DNA of 26,213 bases from Alteromonadaceae bacterium UBA2620 (GCA_002339125.1 DDJQ01000007.1:1-26213); one strand, 5' to 3'. Shown: positions 1 to 8,464, counted from the stretch's first letter. A program made the numbers and translations. Notes: generated by a model from the letters alone, not told the origin.

Positions 1-2
1 AG

Positions 3-478
3 GGGAAAATCCCTAGAACCCCAATGTGGGATTTGGTGTCGGACGTCAGGAGGGAGAGTCGTTGTTTTCTGTCAGCGTGTCTGTGCCTGTTCAGTTTCGC
101 AATGACTTTAATGAAGTCGCCCTTGCTACCCGAGAACTGGCGCTGGCCAGCGAAGAGCGCCTGCACGCGCAAATGCTCGATACCCGTGAAGCAGTGCGTA
201 ACCTGGCCGAACTACTACAGCAAACCCGTTTGCGTTTTGAGCAATGGCAGGCATTGCACGATAACGAAATGACAGAGCAGGTTGAAGTACTTCAGCAACG
301 ATATGCGCAGGGCGATCTTAGTCTTGCAGACTATCAATGGCAGGTGCAACAACTCAGGGATGGCATGCAGGCTGGCCTGACGCTGCAAAAAAACTACCAG
401 CAAACTTACGTTGCTTATCTGCATATCACCGCCGCGCTGGCGGATGTGGTTTCCTCTTTAATTTCCCGGGAGCAGTAA
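3..478 (+). pseudogene. CzcC/TolC-type outer membrane efflux protein, 3' part, apparent frame break
   Basis: This is the C-terminal part of an outer membrane factor that would form the exit duct of the metal efflux pump encoded downstream. From base 17 the frame reads NPNVGFGVGR, then a beta segment (VSVSVPVQFRN, typical of these proteins just after the second-repeat strand), then a long Gln/Glu/Leu-rich helical hairpin ending at 478. In this frame an amber TAG stands at 14-16. The frame one base over reads GKIPR at 3-17, which joins naturally to NPNVGF, so a one-base deletion or a sequencing error near base 17 is the simplest reading. A GTG at 26 could open a 150-residue ORF, but no Shine-Dalgarno precedes it and the family is about 400 residues or more. 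The gene abuts the adaptor gene (stop at 476-478, next ATG at 480). The family call is good; pseudogene status is an inference limited by the window edge. Confidence 0.6.
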
Positions 479-479
479 T

Positions 480-1667
480 ATGTCACATTTACACAATTAT
501 CTGGCGGTGCTGAGTATCACTGCCCTGTTTTACTCTTCTGTTGCACAAGCCCAGGAGCATGATCATGCCCATGAGGCAGAACACGAAACCGCAGCACACA
601 CTGAAGAGCAGGCCCATGGTCACGACGAAGAACACGGCCACGACGAGCAAGGTGAAACCACTACGGTGAGCCTCAGTGACGGGCAACGACAAACGGCCGA
701 TATTCACCTTGAAACGCTGCAACCCATGACCCTCAGTGAACAGGTTTATGCGCCGGGCGAAATCAAGGTAAATGGCTATCGCAGCTATATTGTGTCGCCC
801 CGGGTCAGTTCTGTGGTGACTGCGCGCCATGCCGCACTGGGAGAAAAAGTGAAGTCAGGTCAGCCATTGGTTACCTTGTTCAGTGAAGAGATGATCACTG
901 CGCAGAGTCAGCTCCAGCAGGCGTATGTGGAGTGGCAGCGGGTCAGTAAACTCGGGCAGAGTGCGGTGGGTGAAAAGCGCTTTGTCAGTGCCCGAACCGA
1001 ATACAATGCCGCCAATCGGCGTTTACAGGCGCTGGGCTTATCTGCCGCTACCATTGCCCGCATAGAGCAAAACACTAATTACCCGCTGGGAGAATATACG
1101 CTTACGGCACAAACGCCGGGTCTTATCATGACCGATGAGTTCAATCAGGGCCAACGTATTGAGCCTGGCCAGCCATTGATGCTGCTGTCTGATGAGGCGC
1201 ATCTATGGGTCGAAGCCCGCTTGTCGGCCCAGGATGACCTGCATTTACAGCCGGGCGATCAGGCCAGTGTTGTAGTAGGCGATATTGCAGCAATTGGTAC
1301 GGTTATCCAGGAGTCGCACACTATCGATCCGGTGAGTCGGACGCGTACAGTGCGCCTTGAACTGGATAACCAGGACCATCGTTTTCACTCCGGTATGTTT
1401 GTCGATATTTACTTTAATGGCTCGCAAACCGACGCCATCCTGGCGGTGCCTCAGTCGGCGCTGATGCGCGATGCTGAGGGCGAATGGCAAATCTTTATCG
1501 CTGACGACGACGGCGATTTGCTCCCGCAAGTAGTGACACTCGGGCCGCAATACGGTGACTGGCAGGCTATAAGTGGTGTTAAGCCCGGCCAGACCTATGT
1601 GAGTCGCGGGGCCTTTTTTGTTGCATCGGAAATCGCCAAGGGCGGTTTTGATCCACATAACCATTAA
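480..1667 (+). CDS. HME-RND efflux periplasmic adaptor (CzcB/CusB-like membrane fusion protein)
   Basis: This 395-residue periplasmic adaptor would link the CzcA-type pump to the outer membrane duct. A signal peptide ends near AQA at residue 24. A His/Glu/Asp-rich stretch follows (about 26-56, repeated HDHAHE and GHDEEHGHDE), a likely metal-binding N-terminus as in other divalent-cation adaptors. Next come the membrane-proximal and barrel-sandwich (lipoyl-like) parts (VSPRVSSVVTARHAALGEKVKSG), a helical hairpin and a beta-barrel region (TIDPVSRTRTVRLEL, HSGMFVDIYF). GGGAG upstream supports the ATG at 480. The gene is complete and tightly spaced in an operon with the outer membrane gene and the pump gene. 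Zn, Co, Cd, Ni or Cu cannot be told apart from sequence alone. Because both neighbours appear broken, the gene may no longer serve an active pump. Confidence 0.88.
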   Translation: MSHLHNYLAVLSITALFYSSVAQAQEHDHAHEAEHETAAHTEEQAHGHDEEHGHDEQGETTTVSLSDGQRQTADIHLETLQPMTLSEQVYAPGEIKVNGYRSYIVSPRVSSVVTARHAALGEKVKSGQPLVTLFSEEMITAQSQLQQAYVEWQRVSKLGQSAVGEKRFVSARTEYNAANRRLQALGLSAATIARIEQNTNYPLGEYTLTAQTPGLIMTDEFNQGQRIEPGQPLMLLSDEAHLWVEARLSAQDDLHLQPGDQASVVVGDIAAIGTVIQESHTIDPVSRTRTVRLELDNQDHRFHSGMFVDIYFNGSQTDAILAVPQSALMRDAEGEWQIFIADDDGDLLPQVVTLGPQYGDWQAISGVKPGQTYVSRGAFFVASEIAKGGFDPHNH

Positions 1668-1676
1668 CAGGGGCTT

Positions 1677-2966
1677 ATGATGTTTGCATGGTTAATAAGC
1701 CGCGCGGTGAAGCTGCGCTTTGTATTGTTACTGGTGCTTGTGGGGCTGTGTGTGATGGCTGCACTGATGATCCCGCGCCTCAATCTTGATGCCTTTCCGG
1801 ATGTCACCAATATTCAGGTAGCGATTAATACCGAAGCGCCGGGGCTGGCAGCCGAAGAGGTAGAGCAGCTGATTACCTATCCCATCGAAGCGGTAATGTA
1901 TGCGCTGCCCGATGTTGAGGAGGTACGTTCAATCTCCAAAACCGGGTTATCCGGCATTACCGTGGTGTTTAAGGAAGGTACGGATATTTACTTTGCCCGG
2001 CAACTGGTATTTGAACGGTTGCAGGTAGCCGCCGGAATGATCCCTGAGGGGGTTGGAGTGCCTGCCATTGGCCCCAACACCTCGGGTCTTGGCCAGGTGT
2101 ATCAATATTTGTTGATTGCCGAACCGGACTCAGGTTTCGACAGCATGGCATTACGCAGTCTCAATGATTACCTCATCAAGCTGATGTTAATGCCGGTTGA
2201 TGGCATTACCGATGTGCTGTCGTTTGGCGGCTATGTGCGTCAGTATCAGGTAAATCTTTATCCCAACCGGCTGTTGTCTTATAACCTGACCCAGCAGGAC
2301 GTGGTGGATGCTTTATCCCGCAATAATAACAATGCTGGCGGCTGGTATATGCAGCGTGGGCCTGAACAACTGGTGATCCGCGGTACTGGCTGGCTGTCCT
2401 CAGATCAGCAAGCGCTAGAGGAACTAAAACAAATACCGTTGAAAACCGCCGGGTCGGCCATTGTGACTGTGGGTGACGTGGCTCAGATACGGATCGGTAG
2501 CGAGATACGCCAGGGGGCGGTCACTATGACAATGAAGCACCCCGATGGCAGTATCAGCAATCGCGGCGAGGTGGTGTCCGGCGTGGTGTTAAAACGCATG
2601 GGGGCTAATACCAATGCCACAATCGAAGGCATTAATGCCCGGCTGGATTTAATTGCTAGAGCACTGCCCGAGGGCGTTCACTTTGAACCCTATTACGACC
2701 AGGCGGATCTGATTAAACAGGCGGTAGATACTGTAGTAAAAGCCCTGTTACTGGCCTTTATGTTCATTGTCATTGTGCTGGCATTGTTTCTGTTAAGCGT
2801 GAGGGCAACGGTATTGGTGTTGCTTTCTATCCCGGTGTCGATCGGATTGGCGTTGGCCATGCTCAGCATGTTGGGAATATCTGCTAACCTGATGTCTCTG
2901 GGCGGAATGGCCGTTGCCATTGGTATGCTGGTGGATGGTTCGGTGGTTGTGGTGGAGAATATTTAG
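1677..2966 (+). pseudogene. CzcA/CusA-type heavy-metal RND pump, truncated 5' fragment
   Basis: These are the first 429 residues of a heavy-metal RND proton antiporter, a family usually a little over 1000 residues long. Visible are the N-terminal membrane helix (residues ~8-31), the LDAFPDVTNIQV motif, the porter domain, and transmembrane helices from about residue 350 on, ending in GMAVAIGMLVDGSVVVVENI. This last segment is the TM4 signature that carries the conserved proton-relay aspartate (here D420). Translation stops at a TAG (2964-2966) right after VENI, where the family continues with more helices. The stop coincides with the end of a truncated receptor gene on the other strand, so a DNA junction cut the gene. 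AGGGG precedes the start; ATG codons at 1677 and 1680 are both usable. The product lacks most of its membrane domain and cannot be a working pump. Confidence 0.85.
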
Positions 2967-3955
2967 TCATCACTTTCTTTGTTTAATTCTCCATCTGATA
3001 ACGTTCGGTCAGTGGTGCTTTCTACTGAACGAGGATTATAGATGGCATAGAAGAACAGTTTGTCTTCAATCAATGCACCAGAAGTCCAAATATTATAATT
3101 TGTACTGCTGGATTTATCGTTTTCCCGATATGTTACATAGTTACCATCGGCGTCTTTTACAGAGGGGCGATACTCACGCAAATCAGATGGAATAAAATAA
3201 GCATTTACACCGGCATGGAATTCGTTAGTACCAGATTTAACAACCGCGTTAATTACACCACCGGTTGAGCGACCAAACTCAGCTGAATAACCACCTGTTT
3301 TAATTTGGAACTGGTCGTAAAAATCGTACGGTGGATTACTGAAACCAACACCATTACGGAAGTTAGTAACATTCAGACCGTTAATATACACCTGGTTTTC
3401 TGCAATGGAAGAACCACCAAATGAAACTGTATTACCATTCCCAAAACGACTGTCACCCTCGGTCGTACCCGGCGCAAGTAACGCCACGGAAGTTACATTT
3501 CGAGGGACGGGTAGCCTTTCCAATTCCACTGCACTGATATTTAACGCAGACTCTGTGGAGGTAAAATCGATAGACGCGATAGCTGTACCGGTAACTGAAA
3601 TCTTTTCAACGTTATCTGGGTAAAGAACTAAATATACGTTGGTGTTCTGACCGATTTTAACGGTGACAGAACCGAGTGTAACTGCGTCGAAGCCATCTTT
3701 ATTAGCAACGATTTCGTAAGTGCCTACAGGTAGCAGACCAACCCGCAGGTTACCGTCGCCATCGGTGCTTACCGAGCGACTAAAACCGGTTTCAGTATTA
3801 CGAATAACAACAGATACATCTGACAATGGCATTTCAGCGCTGTCAGATACACTAACAACGATACCACCGTCATTATTACCCGCGTACGCGTTCGCAGAAA
3901 TACCGAGTGTAGCGGCTACAGCCAGTGCAGCGACGCTTTTCTTCATATTGAACAT
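2963..3955 (-). pseudogene. Oar-like TonB-dependent receptor, N-terminal fragment
   Basis: This is the N-terminal ~330 residues of an OmpA-related (Oar-like) TonB-dependent outer membrane receptor, a family about 900-1100 residues long. It shows a signal peptide (cleavage near NAYA, residue 25) and a carboxypeptidase-like regulatory beta-sandwich (VSDSAEMPLSDVSVVIRNTE, LPVGTYEIVANKDGF). The plug domain follows, with ENQVYINGLNVTNFRNG and GGYSAEFGRSTGGVINAVVKSG. The barrel has barely begun (DKLFFYAIYNPRS) when the frame meets TAA at 2963-2965. AGGGAGA six bases before the ATG at 3955 fixes the start; an in-frame ATG at 4003 lacks such a site. The truncation point is the same as for the convergent pump gene, which points to a rearrangement at 2963-2967. 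Substrate unknown. Confidence 0.85.
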
Positions 3956-4551
3956 TATATTCTCCCTGGACCAATCGAGCCCTGAAGGCTCGTTAGGTAA
4001 CATGTCGTTTTTTATACGACTTATTGCGTTTAGGTGGGAACAATCCCAACGTCATCTTACCTAGTGAATTGAAGCAGGCTCAATTCAGGGAGTGCAAACA
4101 TTTTGTAAATTATATCTTTATAATCAATTGTTTACGATTTATTTTCAAACACTGACATTAAATTACGCTTACACAACACAAATCACCCAACCTGGTTACA
4201 ACGGAGACGTTCAATGATCAACAAAGTATGATTAGATGTAATTTAACCGCCAATTCTTGCAATTAGTCTCATTCCAATTAAAAAGACTAAAAACTAAGGA
4301 GCTTGCTCCTCAATCAGCCTTTCCACGCTCAAAAAAACAAGCACACCTGTTATTCTCACACCATGAGATCACCACTAATTTACATTCATATTTGATAGAA
4401 AATGACGGTATAAGCCACTTGCAGCGGGCGTTACAAGTCTCTTTAAATATAAGCTGATGAGAACTACTCACTGCATTTCGAATTATCAAACTCGACAAGT
4501 GCGTGAAAAACGCTATAAATGAGTAGTGCGAAGAAAAAATAGGAAAATACC
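3956..4551. other. Intergenic region with receptor leader hairpins
   Basis: This 596-base gap holds divergent expression signals for the minus-strand receptor and the plus-strand ComFB-like gene. Three short inverted repeats sit in the receptor leader: CGAGCC/GGCTCG at 3976-3981 and 3987-3992, GTCGT/ACGAC at 4004-4008 and 4016-4020, and GGGA/TCCC near 4035-4046. A TATAAT is present on the minus strand at 4114-4109, without a convincing -35 box. AGGAGC/GCTCCT pairs at 4297-4302 and 4305-4310. Short open frames in this gap show no start signals or family features and are not called. Confidence 0.5.
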
Positions 4552-4830
4552 GTGAAGTTAGATGATGATATCCACAATTATTATGAGCACCTTGTTTTAG
4601 AGAGAATTGCCGACCTCGGACTCGATAAGACTAAATCGAGTGATTATTTAGCAGACTTATGTTGCCTGGCGCTAAATCAGGTGCCACCCCGTTACATTCG
4701 CTACGAAGTGGATATGGCCTTTTATCTGCCACAAAGCGAACGCCAACAAATGGAAATGAACGTAGAGTATGCTATTGATAAGGCTATTAAGTTTTTGGAT
4801 CAGCCAAAATCCGACAAGCGGGAAGATTAA
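4552..4830 (+). CDS. ComFB family (late competence development) protein
   Basis: This small 92-residue protein resembles the ComFB family, named for the B gene of the Bacillus comF operon and also widespread in Gram-negative bacteria. The family hallmarks are visible: an N-terminal NYYEHLVLERI helix, a middle DYLADLCCLALNQVPPRYIRYEVD segment with the LALN-x-x-PPRY core, and a basic C-terminus. The start is GTG at 4552 with AGGA about seven bases upstream. No competence gene is nearby and the gene stands alone between the receptor and a MITE-like element. It is followed by a GTGCGG/CCGCAC stem-loop (4839-4860). The biochemical role of such stand-alone members is not well settled; family assignment is from the motif only. 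Confidence 0.75.
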   Translation: MKLDDDIHNYYEHLVLERIADLGLDKTKSSDYLADLCCLALNQVPPRYIRYEVDMAFYLPQSERQQMEMNVEYAIDKAIKFLDQPKSDKRED

Positions 4831-4838
4831 GCCCTTTC

Positions 4839-4921
4839 GTGCGGTTTCAATCAGCCGCACGGCTAACTGCCAGAAAGTTACACACGACACTAATAATAAA
4901 CAGGGCAATTAGCCTGCCCTG
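4839..4921 (+). terminator. Two stem-loops after the ComFB gene
   Basis: The first hairpin pairs GTGCGG (4839-4844) with CCGCAC (4855-4860), starting nine bases after the comFB stop. The second pairs CAGGGC (4901-4906) with GCCCTG (4916-4921), directly before the MITE-like element. Neither is followed by a clear T-run, so intrinsic termination is possible but not certain. Confidence 0.4.
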
Positions 4922-4925
4922 CACT

Positions 4926-5223
4926 CTAGGGCGTGTTGATCTTTGCTGTACGAATTTTGGTCTATATGAAAGCATTTTAATCGCGAAACTGCCCTGCAGG
5001 CCTAGTGGTTCTAAGTCAAAGGGCTGTGACAAAGAGTAAAATGCTTTCATGACGCCCCCTTCGGGCAGCGCCCGGTAACCGGCAAGTGTGCATCATTTAT
5101 TCTGCGTTGACTGTTTTTGATTTAGACCCACTAGACCTGCAAACAGTCGCCTTGCCTAAATGGCGCACACTTGCCAGCTATGGACTGCTGCAAAAATGTA
5201 CAGCAAAGATCAACACGCCCTAG
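4926..5223. mobile_element. MITE-like non-coding element with 25 bp terminal inverted repeats
   Basis: The element starts with CTAG then GGCGTGTTGATCTTTGC at 4926 and ends with the exact reverse complement at 5223; the perfect terminal repeat covers 4927-4951 and 5198-5222. CTAG at both ends could be a 4-bp target duplication of the YTAR kind made by IS5-group transposases, or simply the end of the repeat, since CTAG is its own complement. Inside are three more inverted repeats: 4966-4979 with 5037-5050 (14 bp, perfect), 4995-5020 with 5116-5141 (26 bp, three mismatches) and 5081-5091 with 5165-5175 (11 bp, perfect). No plausible gene is present. Two bases separate it from the gntR stop codon. 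It fits a miniature inverted-repeat element moved by a transposase encoded elsewhere. Confidence 0.8.
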
Positions 5224-5225
5224 TT

Positions 5226-5918
5226 TTAGTAAAATTTCATGTCGGTGGTGAAATGCTTACTCAGGTAATTGATAAACCCATCACTTAGCTGAATAGTATG
5301 ATCATGAGCCAACTGGTCTGCCACTTCAGCATCCCGCTTTTCTATAGCTTCAATAATATCATCATGAGTGCCAACCATCTGCGGTGGCGGGTTATCATTA
5401 AATGAGCGGTAATAGATTCGCAGAGTTCTACGGCCTTCATTGAGCAGCCGGGTATACATATGAGTAAAGTATTTATTGTGTGACGCCTGACTCACCGCCA
5501 GATGAAATTCAAAGTTGGTGTCGATCATGTTAAGCGGATCACGGGTTTCCACCGCTTGTTTGAACAAATCATTACGATTCTTTATCTCGGCTAAATCTTC
5601 TGCCGTATGATGAATCGCAGCCAGTCGAGTGACCGCGCGCTGAACTAAATCAAGGGCATCGATATAGCGAGGAAAGTCTTCTATTTCTAACGGTGCCACC
5701 TGGGAATTTTTATTCGGCAACGTTTTTATCAGACCGTCAGAGGCCAAGCGGATAAACGCCTCCCGCACCGGCGAACGGGACACATCAAAACGCTTAGCAA
5801 TACTGATCTCATCAATCATTGCCCCTGGCGACATAGTAAGCGACAGTATTTCTTCGCGAATTTTTTCGTATATCGCCAGTGCACTGGACACTTTTGGCGT
5901 GGAACTTTGACTGGCCAT
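5226..5918 (-). CDS. GntR family regulator, FCD subfamily
   Basis: A 230-residue DNA-binding regulator. The N-terminal winged helix spans residues ~12-75, with the family sequence ISIAKRFDVSRSPVREAFIRL as recognition region. It is followed by an FCD effector domain made of helices with candidate metal-binding residues in FEFHLAVSQASHN, GTHDDIIEAIEKRD and LAHDHT. FCD members usually bind a small carboxylate and act as repressors. The gene is last in a leftward operon after the NhaC-type antiporter and the aminotransferase (29 bases after the latter), so it probably controls that operon. Possible operators are the palindromes at 8465-8506. No strong Shine-Dalgarno is seen before the ATG. The 3' end directly abuts the MITE-like element. 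Confidence 0.88.
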   Translation of the reverse strand: MASQSSTPKVSSALAIYEKIREEILSLTMSPGAMIDEISIAKRFDVSRSPVREAFIRLASDGLIKTLPNKNSQVAPLEIEDFPRYIDALDLVQRAVTRLAAIHHTAEDLAEIKNRNDLFKQAVETRDPLNMIDTNFEFHLAVSQASHNKYFTHMYTRLLNEGRRTLRIYYRSFNDNPPPQMVGTHDDIIEAIEKRDAEVADQLAHDHTIQLSDGFINYLSKHFTTDMKFY

Positions 5919-5947
5919 AAAAGTACTTTGGTTGTTATTAACGGTGT

Positions 5948-6883
5948 TTACATTGTCGCGGTATCAACAATTTTTTGTTTATACAGCGCCCTGATTTTCT
6001 GCATTACCGGCCCCGGTTTACCATCACCAATTTTGCGCCCGTCAATTTCAATCACAGGCGTTTGGCCTCCGAAGGTCCCGGTTAAGAACGCCTCATCAGC
6101 AGAATAGGTTTCATACAGGGAATAATTCTTAAGCCGAATTGGGATTCCATTTTCTTCGCAAACCTCAATGACCTTTTTACGGGTGATCCCGTTCATGCAG
6201 TAATCCCCGGTTGACGTCCACACTTCACCTTTACGAACAATAAAAAAGTTACATGAATTAGAGGTGTTCACAAACCCATGAGGATCAAGCATCAGAGCTT
6301 CGTTAGCCCCCGCCTTTAATGCGTGATTGAGCGCCATTATGCAGTTGAGTTTACAGTGGCTGTTTAGTTTAGGATCCTGAGTAGTTGGCAAGCCCCTCAC
6401 AATTGGCACGGTGGCTAGAGTTACGCCAGTATTTGCAGTATCCTCGCGCACCACACTGTGCTCGGCAATAACGACAATGGTAGAACCAAACTGACTCAGG
6501 CGCGGATCCTGAAAGGGCTTGGTCTTGCGACCGCGACTGACCATCAATCTGACATGAGCGTTGTCAGACATATTATTAGCGTCCAGAGTTAACTTCAGAA
6601 TCGCTTTCATTTCATCCCGAGAAACACCAATGTCGATATCGAGGAAATAGGCCGATTCGTATAAACGTTCCAGATGCTCATCAACAAACGCCAGTTTGCC
6701 CTTGTACAAACGCATGCCTTCCCACACGCCATCGCCCATCATAAAGCCACTATCGTATACCGAAACCTTAGCATCCTGCTTCGGCAACAATTCGCCATCG
6801 ACGTAGATTTTCAGGTTGTCGTTACGTTCATCGTGTTCACTATCGTGGGTTGAAGGAATATGTTTCTGATTCTCCGCGCTCAC
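5948..6883 (-). CDS. Class IV PLP-dependent aminotransferase (BCAT/DAAT-like)
   Basis: A 311-residue cytosolic fold-type IV aminotransferase. Family marks are YDSGFMMGDGVWEGMRLYKG (~43-62), HLERLYESA, the catalytic lysine in CKLNCIMALNHA (K178), and NGITRKKVIEV plus FLTGTFGGQTPVIEIDGR near the end. By spacing from K178, the glutamate that contacts the PLP ring nitrogen in BCAT and DAAT (E-G-x-x-x-N) falls at T207 in VNTSNSCNFF, so this belongs to a variant subgroup and its substrate should not be assumed to be a branched-chain amino acid. The start is GTG at 6883 with GGAGAG four bases upstream. It lies between the NhaC-type antiporter and the GntR regulator in one operon, which suggests use of an imported amino acid or amine. 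Substrate and stereochemistry are unknown. Confidence 0.85.
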   Translation of the reverse strand: MSAENQKHIPSTHDSEHDERNDNLKIYVDGELLPKQDAKVSVYDSGFMMGDGVWEGMRLYKGKLAFVDEHLERLYESAYFLDIDIGVSRDEMKAILKLTLDANNMSDNAHVRLMVSRGRKTKPFQDPRLSQFGSTIVVIAEHSVVREDTANTGVTLATVPIVRGLPTTQDPKLNSHCKLNCIMALNHALKAGANEALMLDPHGFVNTSNSCNFFIVRKGEVWTSTGDYCMNGITRKKVIEVCEENGIPIRLKNYSLYETYSADEAFLTGTFGGQTPVIEIDGRKIGDGKPGPVMQKIRALYKQKIVDTATM

Positions 6884-6934
6884 TTTTCTCTCCAGTGAAT
6901 AAACTTGTGAAAACTGCTGGGGACTAACCCTGTG

Positions 6935-8410
6935 CTAGTGTTTAATTAATTCAATAAGCTTGACCCGTGACGCCGGGATAAGCTGCTGTTCATGCAGGAC
7001 CGGGGCCTGCGTTTCCTGCCAGTACTGTAATTCAGTGTCGCTAACCTTAGGCATGAACCAACCTGTAAGCCCCCACACTAAATCTATTAGTGGCGCAATC
7101 CAGTTAGCGAAGGCCCAGGGAGCGTATAACAAAGTGGGAACACCTAAGGTAGAAGAAACAAACACCGCCCCGGTATTCCATGGAATCAACGGCGCACTCA
7201 TAGTTGCACCATCTTCCAACAAACGGGATGCATTCGCTGTAGACAGCCCCTGCCCGCGAAATACCGGTGAAAACATGCGGCCGGGAATGGTATAAGCAAT
7301 AAACGCATTACTGGCGAAATTAAATCCCAGCGCAGAAAAAAGCGTGACAAATACCAGCGCCTTCCGGCCTTTTATAACCCGGACCAGCGCCTGCAATATG
7401 GCATCAAAACAGCCTGTTTTTTCCAATACACCGCCAAAAGCCATGGCGATCATAATGAGAGTGATCACCCAGGTCATCGACATGATGCCGCCCTTAGAGA
7501 GCAGCTTATCAATTTGCGGGATACCCGTCTGGCTCTCGTATCCTGACATCATCACTTTAAAAATATCGGCGATAGATGCTCCCTGTAACCAGTAAGCAAG
7601 AACGGCTGCGGTAATAACCCCAAGGAAAATGCCAGGCATAGGATCCAGCTTGCGCCAGATAGTCAGGCCAATCACAACCATAGGTAATACCAAAAGGGGA
7701 TGAAAATAAAAAGTATCATTCAGGGTTTGTTCGAGCAGGTTAATGGTTTGACGATCCAGTTCACCCGCCCCGGATTGCAATCCCAAATAAGAATAAAGCG
7801 CCAGCGCTATCACCATTGCCGGAATCGTGGTGGGCAACATATTGCGAATATGTGCGTATAAATTGGTACCAGTGATTGCCGCAGTAAAATTCGTGGTATC
7901 CGAAAGTGGTGACATTTTATCGCCAAACCAGGCGCCTGACACAATTGCCCCCGCAGTGAGGTAACTAGGGATCCCCATGCTCTCACCCACCCCAAGCAGT
8001 GCCAGGCCAATTGTACCGACGGTGCCCCAGGAAGTGCCGGTAAAAACAGAAATAAACGCACAGATGACACAGACCATGGGTAAAAACAGATCAGGCACTA
8101 GGATCACCAAACCAAGTTTGGTTAGCATCGGTACTGTCCCGCAGGCAATCCAGGTACCAATGGTCATGCCAACTACCATAAAGATCCCCAGCACGGGAAT
8201 CGATGCGGCGACGTTATCCACCATTCCTTGTTGTAATTCGCTCCAGCGGTTACCCCGGGCAATACCAAATAAAGCGGTGATGCCAATCCCTAAAATTAAT
8301 GGAATATGCGGCGGCCCTTTCAGAACCAATACCTGATACATCAGGATAGCCATGGTTGCCACGATAGGCATCAACGCCATTTGCCAGCTCATTGCCCTTT
8401 CTTTTTTCAT
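6935..8410 (-). CDS. NhaC-family Na+/H+ antiporter (or related amino acid/H+ exchanger)
   Basis: A polytopic inner membrane protein of ~491 residues with about 11-12 hydrophobic segments. Family motifs are SVFTGTSWGTVGTIGLALLG and GAWFGDKMSPLSDTTNFTAA, the conserved NhaC pair, and near the end SRLLEDGATMSAPLIPWNTG. NhaC proteins exchange Na+ for H+, but some relatives exchange organic solutes (malate/lactate or amino acids). Being first in an operon with an aminotransferase and a GntR regulator makes a solute role plausible. Start choice: ATG at 8410 gives MKKERAMSW. TTG at 8428 and ATG at 8392 (just after GAAAGGG) are alternatives, and the Shine-Dalgarno evidence does not decide between them. 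Confidence 0.85.
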   Translation of the reverse strand: MKKERAMSWQMALMPIVATMAILMYQVLVLKGPPHIPLILGIGITALFGIARGNRWSELQQGMVDNVAASIPVLGIFMVVGMTIGTWIACGTVPMLTKLGLVILVPDLFLPMVCVICAFISVFTGTSWGTVGTIGLALLGVGESMGIPSYLTAGAIVSGAWFGDKMSPLSDTTNFTAAITGTNLYAHIRNMLPTTIPAMVIALALYSYLGLQSGAGELDRQTINLLEQTLNDTFYFHPLLVLPMVVIGLTIWRKLDPMPGIFLGVITAAVLAYWLQGASIADIFKVMMSGYESQTGIPQIDKLLSKGGIMSMTWVITLIMIAMAFGGVLEKTGCFDAILQALVRVIKGRKALVFVTLFSALGFNFASNAFIAYTIPGRMFSPVFRGQGLSTANASRLLEDGATMSAPLIPWNTGAVFVSSTLGVPTLLYAPWAFANWIAPLIDLVWGLTGWFMPKVSDTELQYWQETQAPVLHEQQLIPASRVKLIELIKH

Positions 8411-8464
8411 GAGTTTTATCGTGTTCAACCTGCCAAAAATACCAGCATACCAACCGCCCTAAAC

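Noticed and set aside
4257..4498. Short open frames on both strands between the receptor and comFB genes
   Set aside because: No ribosome site, low-complexity composition and no family motif; they overlap each other and look like chance frames.
4839..5050. Protein-coding gene inside the MITE-like element
   Set aside because: Frames there are produced by the inverted repeats, lack start signals and resemble no protein family.
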